Below, piece after piece: positions 1 through 9,788 of a stretch of 64,000 nt of DNA. Location of the stretch: contig NZ_JACVWU010000009.1 in the NCBI RefSeq assembly GCF_014596915.1, positions 124,001-188,000 on the forward strand, read 5' to 3'. This stretch comes from Streptomyces sp. TRM68416. Its GTDB lineage: Bacteria; Actinomycetota; Actinomycetes; Streptomycetales; Streptomycetaceae. Position 1 is the stretch's first letter. Each line of letters begins with the position of its first letter. The notes under the pieces are model-generated. The model did not search any database and was not told where the DNA came from. It saw only the letters and a list, made by a program, of their open reading frames with translations. A program made the translations under genes and the position numbers.

Positions 1-4
1 AGGA

Positions 5-1627
<1,623 letters not shown>

Positions 1628-1757
1628 GTGAAGTGGTCCCTCCAGGACTGGGGGTGAGTACCGCAAATGGACCGCGCCCGCGCCCGCGACGGACGGCCTG
1701 CCTGCCTCGTGGTTCCTTGCCCCACCCGGCCAGCGGGCCTCACCGACCCGGTCCTCG

Positions 1758-1802
1758 TTGTCACTCTCACCTTCAGAGTGCTAACGCCAATGATTAGCAC
1801 TC
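1758..1802 (-). promoter_or_regulatory. CIRCE-type HrcA operator with an extra half-site
   Basis: On the minus strand, three 9-nt half-sites follow each other with exactly 9 nt between them: GAGTGCTAA (1802-1794), TTAGCACTC (1784-1776) and GAGTGACAA (1766-1758). The last two form a normal CIRCE (TTAGCACTC-N9-GAGTGCTAA) with two mismatches in the second arm. The first is a perfect extra arm in phase. The element lies about 130-175 nt upstream of groEL2. HrcA repression of groE genes through CIRCE is well established in Streptomyces; a role for the third half-site is inference. Confidence 0.85.
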
Positions 1803-1862
1803 GACCCCTTCGAGTGCAAGGTGCGCCCGCGAAGCGGGCCGGTTGCGCCCGGAGCGCCGGCA

Positions 1863-1917
1863 TGACGAAGGGCTCGTGCCCGAGGGGTGGGTACCCCGGG
1901 ACACGAGCCCTTCGTCA
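1863..1917. terminator. Strong hairpin between csp and groEL2
   Basis: Perfect 16-bp inverted repeat, TGACGAAGGGCTCGTG at 1863-1878 against 1902-1917, with a 23-nt loop. It lies just past the cold-shock gene stop and before the groEL2 operator, so it probably ends the csp transcript and insulates groEL2. Confidence 0.8.
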
Positions 1918-1950
1918 GAAGACGTCGCTTGCGGTTCGTTGGTCGCGCGT

Positions 1951-2154
1951 TCAGGCAGTGACGCGAACCATGTCGGCCTGCGGGCCCTTCTGGCCCTGCG
2001 AGATCTCGAACTCGACCCGCTGGCCCTCTTCCAGGGTGCGGTAGCCGTCCATCTGGATCGCGCTGTAGTGGACGAAAACATCCGCACCACCGTCGACCGC
2101 GATGAAGCCGTACCCCTTCTCCGCGTTGAACCACTTGACGGTGCCCTGAGCCAT
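1951..2154 (-). CDS. Cold-shock domain protein (CspA family)
   Basis: A 67-aa single OB-fold protein that binds single-stranded RNA/DNA as an RNA chaperone. RNP1 (KGYGFIAV) and RNP2 (DVFVHYSAI) motifs are both intact. The start at 2154 (MAQGTVKWF) matches the family; the longer in-frame extension to 2184 has no support. The length is normal for CspA/SC7.0-type proteins, of which streptomycetes have many. It is monocistronic, with a strong hairpin downstream and a long upstream region that could form a regulated 5' leader. Confidence 0.96.
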   Translation of the reverse strand: MAQGTVKWFNAEKGYGFIAVDGGADVFVHYSAIQMDGYRTLEEGQRVEFEISQGQKGPQADMVRVTA

Positions 2155-2507
2155 GCCTAACTCCCCTATTACTGGCCCTTGCACAGATCCACACTTCGCA
2201 GATCCGGGTCAGACCTCACCCCCCACGGTTTGGGGGCGTGCGCCGGAACGCGTCGACCGCGGCTGAATGTATCTGTCCAACTGCCGTCTGCAACAGGTCA
2301 ATCGGACGAGAATTCTGGACGCGCCCGGTCCGGAATGTGGTGAGAATTCGTCCGAATTCAGGGCAAGTCGGGCCCCACAAAAGGCACAGAAGGCGCAAAA
2401 GGCACGCACACTTTGGCTACTTCTCATCGCATGCGGAGTCCGGGCACATATGCGCCCGGCATGCGGGAAGCCGCTGTTTCCCCAACTCTATCGCGCTCAA
2501 CCATGCA
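2155..2507. other. Intergenic region upstream of csp
   Basis: About 350 bp without a credible gene. It must hold the csp promoter and leader. It contains two GAATTC-centred inverted segments (around 2308-2320 and 2340-2358) and a short run of near-repeats AAAAGGCAC/AGAAGGCGC at about 2377-2406. I recognise no named regulatory element. Confidence 0.5.
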
Positions 2508-2546
2508 GAATTGCCCCCTCCGTTTCTCTTACGGAGAGGGCAATTC
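2508..2546 (-). terminator. Terminator after the thrC-cysO operon
   Basis: Inverted repeat with 15-nt arms (GAATTGCCCCCTCCG at 2508-2522 against 2532-2546), one mismatch and a 9-nt loop, about 40 nt past the stop of the sulfur-carrier gene. Confidence 0.7.
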
Positions 2547-2584
2547 AACGAGCTGACAGTGACGGCGATTACCGACGGTAAGGG

Positions 2585-2860
2585 TCAGCCTCCGGCGACG
2601 GCCGGAATGATCGAGACTCCGGCGCCGTCCGGCGTCGCCGTCTCCAGGCCCTGCTCGAAGCGGACGTCGTCGTCGTTGACGTAGACATTGACGAACCGGC
2701 GCAGCTGACCCTGGTCGTCGAGCACCCGGGCGGCGATGCCGGTGTGGTTCTTCTCCAGGTCGGCGATGACCTCGGCGAGGGTGCCGCCCTCGGCGGTCAC
2801 CTCGGCCTGGCCGCCGGTGTAGGTGCGCAGGATGGTGGGGATGCGGACGGAAACGCTCAT
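2585..2860 (-). CDS. CysO/MoaD-like sulfur carrier protein
   Basis: A 91-aa ubiquitin-fold protein ending in the di-glycine tail AVAGG, which is adenylated and converted to a thiocarboxylate to deliver sulfur. The sequence resembles mycobacterial CysO (TGGQ near residue 16, RFVNVYVND near 54, IIPAVAGG at the end) more than molybdopterin-synthase MoaD. Its ATG overlaps the thrC stop (ATGA), so the two are translationally coupled. No cysM or mec gene is next to it, so its partner enzyme must be encoded elsewhere or be unusual. The CysO assignment is from recognition of the family and was not tested. Confidence 0.88.
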   Translation of the reverse strand: MSVSVRIPTILRTYTGGQAEVTAEGGTLAEVIADLEKNHTGIAARVLDDQGQLRRFVNVYVNDDDVRFEQGLETATPDGAGVSIIPAVAGG

Positions 2861-4140
2861 GCGAGGCCAGCCTCTCGGAAAGAATCAAGGTTGGGACGGA
2901 TCGTGGCGGTCAGGCCGGTGCCGGCCACCGCGTCGAGGGTCTTGAGGCCGTCGCCGGTGTTCAGGACGACCGTCGTCAGCGCCGGGTCCAGCAGGCCGTT
3001 CTCGATGAGCTTCTTCGTCACGCCCACCGTCACACCGCCCGCGGTCTCCGCGAAGATGCCCTCGGTCTGCGCGAGCAGCTTGATCGCGTCGACGACCTGC
3101 TCGTCCGTCACGTCCTCCACCGCACCGCCGGTCCGCCGCGCGATGTCCAGGACGTACGGCCCGTCCGCCGGGTTGCCGATGGCCAGCGACTTGGCGATGG
3201 TGTTCGGCTTCTGCGGGCGGACCACGTCGTGACCCGCCTTGTACGCCACCGACACCGGCGAGCAGCCCTCGGCCTGCGCGCCGAAGATCTTGTACGGCTT
3301 GTCCTCGACGAGCCCGAGCTTGATCAGCTCCTGCAGCCCCTTGTCGATCTTCGTGAGCTGCGAGCCGGAGGCGATCGGCACGACGAGCTGGTCGGGCAGC
3401 CGCCAGCCGAGCTGCTCGCAGATCTCGTACGCGAGGGTCTTGGACCCTTCCGCGTAGTACGGCCGCAGGTTGACGTTGACGAAGCCCCAGCCCTCGCCGG
3501 CCGGGTCGCCGATCAGCTCGGAGCAGAAGCGGTTCACGTCGTCGTAGTTGCCCTCGATACCGACGAGCTCACCGCCGTAGACCGCGGCCATGACGACCTT
3601 GCCCTGCTCCAGGTCGTGCGGGATGAACACGCAGGAGCGGAAGCCGGCGCGGGCGGCGGCGGCGCCGACGGCACCGGCGAGGTTGCCGGTGGAGGAGCAG
3701 GAGAGCGTGGTGAAGCCGAAGGCGCGCGCGGCCTCCAGGGCCTGGGCGACGACCCGGTCCTTGAAGGAGTGCGTCGGGTTACCGGAGTCGTCCTTCACAT
3801 ACAAACCGCCGGTGACGCCGAGTTCGCGGGCCAGATTGTCGGCCTTGACGAGCTTGGTCCAGCCCGGATTGAGGTTGGGCTTGTCGGCCACGTCCGCGGG
3901 GACGGGCAGCAGCGGCGCGTAACGCCAGATGTTCGCGGGGCCCGCTTCGATGCGCTTGCGGAGGTCCTCGGCGTCGTAGGCCGAGAAGTCGTAGGCGATC
4001 TCCAGCGGGCCGAAACACTCCTCGCAGGCGAAGACCGGTCCGAGGGGGACGCGGTGACCGCACTCGCGGCAGCTCAGGGCCGCGGCGGGACCGAGGTCGA
4101 CGGTGGAGTTCCCGGTGGTTGCAACAGTCTGCACAGCCAT
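2857..4140 (-). CDS. thrC: Threonine synthase
   Basis: PLP enzyme that converts O-phosphohomoserine to threonine (427 aa). An N-terminal zinc-ribbon-like region has paired cysteines (CRECGH near 24, CEECFG near 39). The PLP lysine lies in NPTHSFKDRV near residue 121, and the glycine-rich phosphate loop follows (SSTGNLAGAVG). This is the long ThrC type typical of actinomycetes. It heads an operon with the coupled cysO-like gene. The leader contains a SAM-I riboswitch, so expression should fall when S-adenosylmethionine is plentiful. That control is unusual for a threonine gene and is discussed in the findings. Confidence 0.96.
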   Translation of the reverse strand: MAVQTVATTGNSTVDLGPAAALSCRECGHRVPLGPVFACEECFGPLEIAYDFSAYDAEDLRKRIEAGPANIWRYAPLLPVPADVADKPNLNPGWTKLVKADNLARELGVTGGLYVKDDSGNPTHSFKDRVVAQALEAARAFGFTTLSCSSTGNLAGAVGAAAARAGFRSCVFIPHDLEQGKVVMAAVYGGELVGIEGNYDDVNRFCSELIGDPAGEGWGFVNVNLRPYYAEGSKTLAYEICEQLGWRLPDQLVVPIASGSQLTKIDKGLQELIKLGLVEDKPYKIFGAQAEGCSPVSVAYKAGHDVVRPQKPNTIAKSLAIGNPADGPYVLDIARRTGGAVEDVTDEQVVDAIKLLAQTEGIFAETAGGVTVGVTKKLIENGLLDPALTTVVLNTGDGLKTLDAVAGTGLTATIRPNLDSFREAGLA

Positions 4141-4158
4141 GTGAGGCGAGGCCCTTTC

Positions 4159-4298
4159 TCCTCATCTTCCTCACGACGCATCTCGCCGTGAGACGGATTT
4201 GGCACCTTCCCTAGCCGGGAGCCTCGCGCGAACGAGACCGGCTGGAGGGTTGCCGGGGCTTCATCGGGCCGTATCCCTCTGCCCCTCTGGATGAGCGG
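4159..4298 (-). promoter_or_regulatory. SAM-I (S-box) riboswitch upstream of thrC
   Basis: Read on the minus strand, the leader carries the conserved S-box blocks in order: CCAGAGGGGCAGAGGG, then GATGAAGCCCCGGCAACC (about 4270-4248), then GGTGCCAAATCC (4206-4195), then a closing strand with GATGAGGAG. The P1 pairing would be CGCTCATC with GATGAGG. The element ends about 20 nt before the thrC ATG, so it may act by hiding the ribosome-binding site. Family identity rests on matching the known core. The fold was not computed. Confidence 0.88.
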
Positions 4299-4473
4299 TA
4301 TGAAGTTGTGACAGCGGATGATCCCGGACATGCGATGGTCATCCGCGTTGTTCAAGACTGTAACCGACGCCCTGGACAGTTGAGATAGTCGTCCGAACCG
4401 CGAGATGGATCACCACGTGCGTCCCACGTGCATCCAGGGAACTCGCCAAGAGAACGCTAAGGAGCCGCGCACT

Positions 4474-5418
4474 GTGCTGGAAGAAGTCGAGCGCTGGCTG
4501 AGCACCCGCTCCTGGTCCGTGACGGACCGCCCCCTCCACCAGCTGCTGAACGCCAAGCAGCGCACGGGCCAGTCGGTCTCCGTCGTGCTGCCCGCGCTCA
4601 ACGAGGAGGAGACGGTCGGTGACATCGTCGCCGTGATCCGTCATGACCTCATGCAGCAGGTCCCGCTCGTCGACGAGATCGTCGTCGTCGACTCCGGGTC
4701 GACCGACCGCACCTCCGAGGTCGCCGCGGCGGCCGGGGCAAGAGTCGTGCACCGCGACGCGATCCTGCCGCGCATCCCGACCGTCCCCGGCAAGGGCGAG
4801 GTGCTGTGGCGCTCCCTGCTGGCCACCGGCGGGGACATCGTCTGCTTCATCGACGCCGACCTGAAGGAGTTCCGGTCGGAGTTCGTCTCGGGGATCGTGG
4901 GCCCGCTGCTCACCGAGCCCGGGGTGGACCTGGTCAAGGCGATGTACGACCGTCCGCTCGGCCAGGCCGCCGGACAGGGCGGCCGGGTCACCGAGCTGAT
5001 GGCCCGCCCGCTGCTGAACATGCACTGGCCGCAGCTCGCGGGCTTCGTGCAGCCGCTGGGCGGGGAGTACGCGGCCCGCCGCGGCCTGCTGGAACAGCTC
5101 CCCTTCCCCGTCGGCTACGGCGTGGAGCTGGGCATGCTCGTCGACGCCCTGCACCTGGTGGGCCTGGACGCGCTGGCCCAGGTCGACGTGGGCGTGCGCA
5201 AGCACCGGCACCAGGACGGGCAGGCGCTGGGCCGGATGTCCGCCGCGATCTACCGCACCGCCCAGCTGCGGCTGGCCCGCGGGCATCTGATCCGCCCCTC
5301 GCTCACCCAGTTCGAGCGGGGCGAGGACGGTTTCGAGCCGCGTACGTACTCCGTGGACACGGAGGAGCGGCCGCCGATGGTGGAGATCGTGGAGTACGCG
5401 TCGCGCAAGGTGGCGTAA
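4474..5418 (+). CDS. gpgS: Glucosyl-3-phosphoglycerate synthase
   Basis: GT81/GT2-fold glycosyltransferase that makes glucosyl-3-phosphoglycerate from an NDP-glucose and 3-phosphoglycerate. It has the nucleotide-sugar motif VVVDSGSTDRT near residue 68, the PGKGEVLWRS loop near 103 and the metal-binding DAD in FIDADLKEF near 125. I prefer the GTG at 4474 (314 aa, near mycobacterial GpgS length), because AAGGAG ends 9 nt before it; the longer frame from 4405 lacks a ribosome site. It is divergent from thrC and followed by otsA-otsB, which fits a compatible-solute/trehalose metabolism block. Confidence 0.87.
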   Translation: MLEEVERWLSTRSWSVTDRPLHQLLNAKQRTGQSVSVVLPALNEEETVGDIVAVIRHDLMQQVPLVDEIVVVDSGSTDRTSEVAAAAGARVVHRDAILPRIPTVPGKGEVLWRSLLATGGDIVCFIDADLKEFRSEFVSGIVGPLLTEPGVDLVKAMYDRPLGQAAGQGGRVTELMARPLLNMHWPQLAGFVQPLGGEYAARRGLLEQLPFPVGYGVELGMLVDALHLVGLDALAQVDVGVRKHRHQDGQALGRMSAAIYRTAQLRLARGHLIRPSLTQFERGEDGFEPRTYSVDTEERPPMVEIVEYASRKVA

Positions 5419-5480
5419 CGCACGTCGCGCCATGCGTCTCGTACGTTTGAGCGTTTCCGGCTCGGGCTAGGTTGAGGCGT

Positions 5481-6884
5481 ATGGCTTCCACGCACGGTGC
5501 TGCACAGGTGCTGGTCGCGTCCAATCGCGGCCCGGTGTCCTACGAGGTGCAGGAGGACGGATCGCTGCACGCCAAGCGGGGCGGCGGCGGACTGGTGTCG
5601 GGCCTGTCGGCCATCGGCCCGGACGCCGGCGCCCTGTGGGTGTGCTCGGCACTGTCCGACGGTGACCGCGAGGCGGTTCGGCGCGGCGTCGGAGAGACGG
5701 GCGTACGGATGCTGGACATCGACGCCGAGGTCCATGCCGACGCGTACAACGGCGTCGCCAACTCCGTGCTCTGGTTCGTCCACCACATGCTGTACCAGAC
5801 GCCGGTCGAGCCGGTGTTCGACAACGAGTTCTGGCGGCAGTGGGGGAACTACGCCCGCTACAACCGGGCCTTCGCGGAGGCGCTGGCCGAGGAGGCGGGC
5901 GACGGCGCGGCGGTCCTGGTCCAGGACTACCACCTCACCCTCGTCCCCGGGATGCTGCGCCGGCTGCGCCCGGACCTGCGGATCGCCCACTTCTCGCACA
6001 CCCCGTGGGCACCGGTGGACTACTTCCGCATGCTGCCCGACCGGGTGGCCCGCGAGGTGCTGGAGGGCATGCTCGGCGCGGACCTGCTCGGCTTCCTCAC
6101 CCACCGCTGGGCGGAGGCGTTCACCGCGTGCTGCACGGAGATCGTGGGCGGCCTCGGGGACACCCGGGTCGGCGTGCACGGCCTGGGCGCCGACGCGGAC
6201 TTCCTGCGCGAGCGGTCGCACGAGGCCGACGTCGAGGAGCGGATGGCGGCGCTGCGCGCGGAGATCGGCGCGGGGCCGGACGGACAGCCGCGGAAGACGG
6301 TCGTGCGGGTGGACCGCACGGAGCTGTCGAAGAACATCGTGCGCGGCCTGCTGGCCTACCGGGAGCTGCTGACGGACTTCCCGTGGTGGCAGGAACGGGT
6401 GGTGCACGTCGCCTTCGCGTACCCCTCCCGGCAGGACCTGGCGGTGTACCGCGACTACACGGCGGAAGTGCGGCGGGTGGCGGACTCGATCAACGAGGAG
6501 TTCGGCACGGCGGACTGGACGCCGGTCGTGCTGCACGTCAAGGACGACTTCGCGCGCTCCCTGGCGGCGTACCGGCTGGCCGACGTGGCGCTCGTGAACC
6601 CCATCCGGGACGGCATGAACCTGGTCGCGAAGGAGGTGCCGGTCGTCTCCGACGAGGGCTGCGCGCTGGTGCTGTCGCGGGAGGCCGGGGCGTTCGAGGA
6701 GCTGGGCGAGGACGCGATCGTGGTCAACCCGTACGACATCGGCGGCACGGCGAACGCGCTGCACGAGGCCCTGGGGATGGCGGCGGACGAGCGGGCGGAG
6801 CGTACGAAGAGGCTGGCGGCGTCCGCGACGGCGCTGCCACCGGCGGCGTGGTTCCTGGAGCAGTTGCGCGCGCTGACGGGCTGA
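5481..6884 (+). CDS. otsA: Trehalose-6-phosphate synthase
   Basis: GT20 retaining glucosyltransferase joining NDP-glucose and glucose-6-phosphate (467 aa). Family motifs are in order: VASNRGPVS near 11, GGGLVSGL near 36, WGNYARYN, VQDYHL, HTPWAP near 173, RTELSKN near 278 and NPIRDGMNLVAKE near 372. TTGAGC (5447) and TAGGTT (5468-5473) form a plausible promoter ending 7 nt before the ATG, so the mRNA is probably leaderless. The next gene is the matching phosphatase. Together they form the OtsAB trehalose route, used in osmotic stress and spore protection. Confidence 0.95.
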   Translation: MASTHGAAQVLVASNRGPVSYEVQEDGSLHAKRGGGGLVSGLSAIGPDAGALWVCSALSDGDREAVRRGVGETGVRMLDIDAEVHADAYNGVANSVLWFVHHMLYQTPVEPVFDNEFWRQWGNYARYNRAFAEALAEEAGDGAAVLVQDYHLTLVPGMLRRLRPDLRIAHFSHTPWAPVDYFRMLPDRVAREVLEGMLGADLLGFLTHRWAEAFTACCTEIVGGLGDTRVGVHGLGADADFLRERSHEADVEERMAALRAEIGAGPDGQPRKTVVRVDRTELSKNIVRGLLAYRELLTDFPWWQERVVHVAFAYPSRQDLAVYRDYTAEVRRVADSINEEFGTADWTPVVLHVKDDFARSLAAYRLADVALVNPIRDGMNLVAKEVPVVSDEGCALVLSREAGAFEELGEDAIVVNPYDIGGTANALHEALGMAADERAERTKRLAASATALPPAAWFLEQLRALTG

Positions 6885-6928
6885 GATCTGCCGTGCGTGC
6901 CTCCGGCTCCCGTGGATAGGGTCCCCGT

Positions 6929-7780
6929 ATGGGCAGCCACACGGACTCCACGGACGCACTGCCGACCCCTTCCACCCCCGCCGGGCGTGCGGGTCTTGAC
7001 GCGATCCTCGCGCGGCCCGGCCGCGCGGTGATCGCGCTCGACTTCGACGGCACGCTCTCCCCGATCGTGTCGGACCCCGAACAGGCCCGCGCCCACCCCG
7101 ACGCGGTGCCCGCGCTCGCCGCGCTCGCGCCGAAGGTGGCCGCGGTCGCCGTGGTCACCGGACGTCCGGCCGACGTCGCGGTCCGCTACGGCGGTTTCGC
7201 CGGCGTTCCCGGTCTGGAGCACCTCGTCGTCCTCGGCCACTACGGCGCCGAGCGCTGGGACGCCGTCTCCGCCTCCGTCACCGCCCCCGACCCCGACCCG
7301 GGAGTCGCGGCCGTCCGCGCCGAGCTGCCCGGAGTCCTCGACGGGGTCGGGGCCCGGCAGGGCACCTGGGTCGAGGAGAAGGGCAGCGCGGTGGCCGTCC
7401 ACACCCGCCGCGCCGAGGACCCCCAGGCCGCGTTCGAGGCCCTGCGCGAGCCCCTCACCGAACTGGCCGCCCGCCACGGCCTGATCGTCGAGCCGGGCCG
7501 CATGGTCCTGGAACTCCGCCCGCCCGGCATGGACAAGGGCGTCGCCCTCCTCGACTACGTCCGCGAGATCGACGCCACCTCGGTCCTCTACGCCGGCGAC
7601 GACCTGGGCGACCTCCCCGCCTACGCCGCCGTGGACAAGCTCCGCACCGACGGCACCCCGGGCCTGCTGGTGTGCAGCGGCAGCGGAGAGGTCCCGGACC
7701 TGGAGGAGAGGGCGGACGTGGTGGTACCGGGCCCGGCGGGGGTAGTAGCGCTGCTGAGAACCCTCGCGGCCCGGTTGTAG
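6929..7780 (+). CDS. otsB: Trehalose-6-phosphate phosphatase
   Basis: HAD-superfamily phosphatase (283 aa) that dephosphorylates trehalose-6-phosphate. The nucleophile motif DFDGTLSPI lies near residue 37, motif II VVTGRP near 74 and motif IV GDDLGDLPAY near 222. The first 25 residues are low-complexity. TAGGGT (6917-6922) ends 6 nt before the ATG, which points to its own leaderless transcript despite the short gap to otsA. Confidence 0.94.
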   Translation: MGSHTDSTDALPTPSTPAGRAGLDAILARPGRAVIALDFDGTLSPIVSDPEQARAHPDAVPALAALAPKVAAVAVVTGRPADVAVRYGGFAGVPGLEHLVVLGHYGAERWDAVSASVTAPDPDPGVAAVRAELPGVLDGVGARQGTWVEEKGSAVAVHTRRAEDPQAAFEALREPLTELAARHGLIVEPGRMVLELRPPGMDKGVALLDYVREIDATSVLYAGDDLGDLPAYAAVDKLRTDGTPGLLVCSGSGEVPDLEERADVVVPGPAGVVALLRTLAARL

Positions 7781-8136
7781 CCCCACCGTCCGGGCCCCCG
7801 CGGCCCGCACTCGGCGAGCCGACCGGCGCGCGGTGGCCCCGCGCCCCGGACGGCGGCTGCACCGTGCGCCACCCGCTGAAGCAGGGCACCCCGACCACGC
7901 CGGGCAGGCGGCTCCGGCCGGCGCACCAGCCCACGCTCACGGCTCCGAGCGGCGGACCCCCCACACCCGCACCCAGGACTCCGCCCGGCGGACACCCCGC
8001 ACCCACGCACCCGTGCGCCCACCGGCGGGCGCACCGCGCCCAGGACGCCCCGACAGGCGGGCGCCCTGCACCCCACGCCCAGACCGGCGGGCTTCCCACC
8101 CCCGGCCCCACCGGCAGATGCCCCGCGGCCCCCCGT
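7781..8136. repeat. Non-coding GC-rich stretch with degenerate GGCGG-phased repeats
   Basis: About 355 bp between otsB and the DUF3263 gene without a credible ORF. The right half has a loose periodicity: GGCGG(A/G) blocks recur near 7951, 7987, 8024, 8057 and 8087, about 30-37 nt apart and set in C-rich sequence. It resembles a decayed minisatellite. No promoter or RNA is recognised. Confidence 0.45.
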
Positions 8137-8370
8137 TCAGCGCTCCGAACGGCGGGTGTCCCGGACCCGTCTCAGGCGGTTCACCGTGATCGGGTCGTGG
8201 GCCAGGGCTCGTTGGTCGTCGAGGAGGGCGTTGAGGAGTTGGTAGTAGCGGACGGGGGCCAGCCCGAGTTCCTCGCGTATCGCGCGTTCCTTCGCTCCCG
8301 GGCCCGCGAAGCCCCGGCGCTCCAGCGCGAGGATCGCCTGCTCCCTGCGCCCCAGCGGCTCCTGTTCCAT
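8137..8370 (-). CDS. DUF3263 protein, small helix-turn-helix type
   Basis: A 77-aa protein of the DUF3263 family found across actinomycetes. The middle (REQAILALERRGFAG near 7, then EELGLAPVRYYQLLNALL) looks like a helix-turn-helix with a recognition helix, so DNA binding is plausible but unproven. The start at 8370 (MEQEPLG) is preferred over 8400 because conservation in the family begins here. It lies 40 nt downstream of the sugar-binding lipoprotein gene on the same strand and may be co-transcribed with it. Confidence 0.82.
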   Translation of the reverse strand: MEQEPLGRREQAILALERRGFAGPGAKERAIREELGLAPVRYYQLLNALLDDQRALAHDPITVNRLRRVRDTRRSER

Positions 8371-8410
8371 ATCCCGCACCGTAGCCCGCGCCACTGACAT
8401 CGGGGCGGGG

Positions 8411-9679
8411 CTACTGGGCGTTCTCCTCCGCCACCGCGGTGACCTGGAGCTCCCGGAGCACGGTCGACGGGTTGCCGCCGGGCCCGACCGCCTTGCCGAT
8501 CCTCTGCTTGACCTCGGCGCTGACCGCGGCCCAGGAGATCCGGCCCACGGGGTACAGCTCGGAGGCGGGCAGGGCCTCCAGGAAGGGCTTGAGCTCGGTG
8601 TCCTGCTTCGACGAGCTCATGACCTCGGAGACGGAGTTCGTCACGGGCAGCAGGTCGTACTCGCGGGAGAACGCGAGCACGTTCTCCTCGTCGTAGACGA
8701 AGTCGAGGAAGTCGCCGACCTCCTCGGCCTGGCCGTTCTGCTTGAAGGCCATCATCCAGTCGGCGACGCCCATGGAGACCTTGCTCGGCCCGTCGGCGCC
8801 GGGCATCGGCACCATGCCGAACTTCACACCCTTGGCGGTGGCCGCCTTCATCAGCGAGGGGTGCCCGTTGAGCATGCCCACGTCACCATCGGTGAACGCC
8901 TCGAAGGCGGCGGCCCGGTTGAGGCTCGCGGGCGCGACGGGCCCGGTCAGGTCCTTGCCGACCAGCTCGTCCTTGAGCCAGCTGAAGGTCTTGACGTTCT
9001 CCGCGGAGTCGATGTCGTAGGTGCCGGCGTTCGGGTCGGTGTAGCCGCCACCGCCGCTGAGCAGCCACTGCATGGTCTCGGCCTGCGCTTCTTCGGGGCC
9101 CAGCGGGAGGGCGTACGGGTACTTCACGCCCTCCGCCTTCAGCGCCTCGGCGTCGGCGGCCAGCTGCTCCCAGGTCTGGGGCGGCTGGATGCCTGCCTGG
9201 TCGAAGAGGGTCTTGTTGTAGAAGAGCAGGCGGGTGGAGGAGGCGAACGGCATGCCGTACTGGGTGCCGTTGACCGCTCCGGCGGCGGCGAGCTGCGGCA
9301 CGAAGTCGGCCTGGGTGGTGATGGAGAGCAGCTCGCTGGCCGTGTAGAGCTTGCCGGCCCGGGCGTAGTCGGCGTACGCGCCGATCTGCGCCATGTCGGG
9401 CGCCTTGCCGGCCTCGACCAGCTCCTTGACCTTGCGGTCGACATCGGTCCAGGAGTACACGCTGACGTCGATCTTCACCCCGGGGTGGGCGTCCTCGTAC
9501 TCCTTGACCAGGGAGTCCCAGTACTTCTTGGAGCTGTTGGCCGCGCTGTCGCCGTAGTCGGCGGCGACCAGCCTCAGCGTCACCTCGTCCGAGCCCCCGG
9601 TGAGGCCGCAGCCGCCCAGGACCGCCGTCATGCCCAGCGCGGACACCACCGCGATCGTCCCTGTCCTACGCCGCTGCAC
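8411..9679 (-). CDS. Sugar ABC transporter substrate-binding lipoprotein
   Basis: A 422-aa extracellular solute-binding protein of the carbohydrate type. The N-terminus is a lipoprotein signal with lipobox VLGGC (lipidated Cys24). The mature part has the usual two-lobed binding-protein pattern, with GAYADYARAGKL and the FLDFVYDEENVLAFS C-lobe region. No permease genes flank it, so it must work with permeases encoded elsewhere and possibly the shared ATPase MsiK (59.9 kb). It is divergent from nagK, and the intervening region has two DasR-type sites, which suggests a role in amino-sugar or chito-oligosaccharide uptake. The ligand is inferred from context only. Confidence 0.9.
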   Translation of the reverse strand: MQRRRTGTIAVVSALGMTAVLGGCGLTGGSDEVTLRLVAADYGDSAANSSKKYWDSLVKEYEDAHPGVKIDVSVYSWTDVDRKVKELVEAGKAPDMAQIGAYADYARAGKLYTASELLSITTQADFVPQLAAAGAVNGTQYGMPFASSTRLLFYNKTLFDQAGIQPPQTWEQLAADAEALKAEGVKYPYALPLGPEEAQAETMQWLLSGGGGYTDPNAGTYDIDSAENVKTFSWLKDELVGKDLTGPVAPASLNRAAAFEAFTDGDVGMLNGHPSLMKAATAKGVKFGMVPMPGADGPSKVSMGVADWMMAFKQNGQAEEVGDFLDFVYDEENVLAFSREYDLLPVTNSVSEVMSSSKQDTELKPFLEALPASELYPVGRISWAAVSAEVKQRIGKAVGPGGNPSTVLRELQVTAVAEENAQ

Positions 9680-9726
9680 CGCTCTTCAGCCCCAAATCCA
9701 CCGCGAAAACTTTCGAAACGTCGTCA

Positions 9727-9760
9727 TAAGGTCTACACCACGCGAGTGGACTAGACCTCT
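9727..9760. promoter_or_regulatory. Two DasR-responsive elements (dre)
   Basis: Two sites sit between the divergent starts of the binding-protein gene and nagK. AGTGGACTAGACCTCT (9745-9760) matches the 16-bp dre consensus AGTGGTCTAGACCACT at 14 positions; the adjacent 9727-9742 (core GGTCTACACC) matches at 11. DasR is the GntR-family N-acetylglucosamine regulator of Streptomyces, and nagKA is a known target in S. coelicolor. Confidence 0.85.
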
Positions 9761-9788
9761 TGCGGGTCCGCGGTCCACACTGTCCCCC

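Noticed and set aside
8411..9679. Complete sugar ABC operon
   Set aside because: Only the binding protein is present; neighbours are not permeases.
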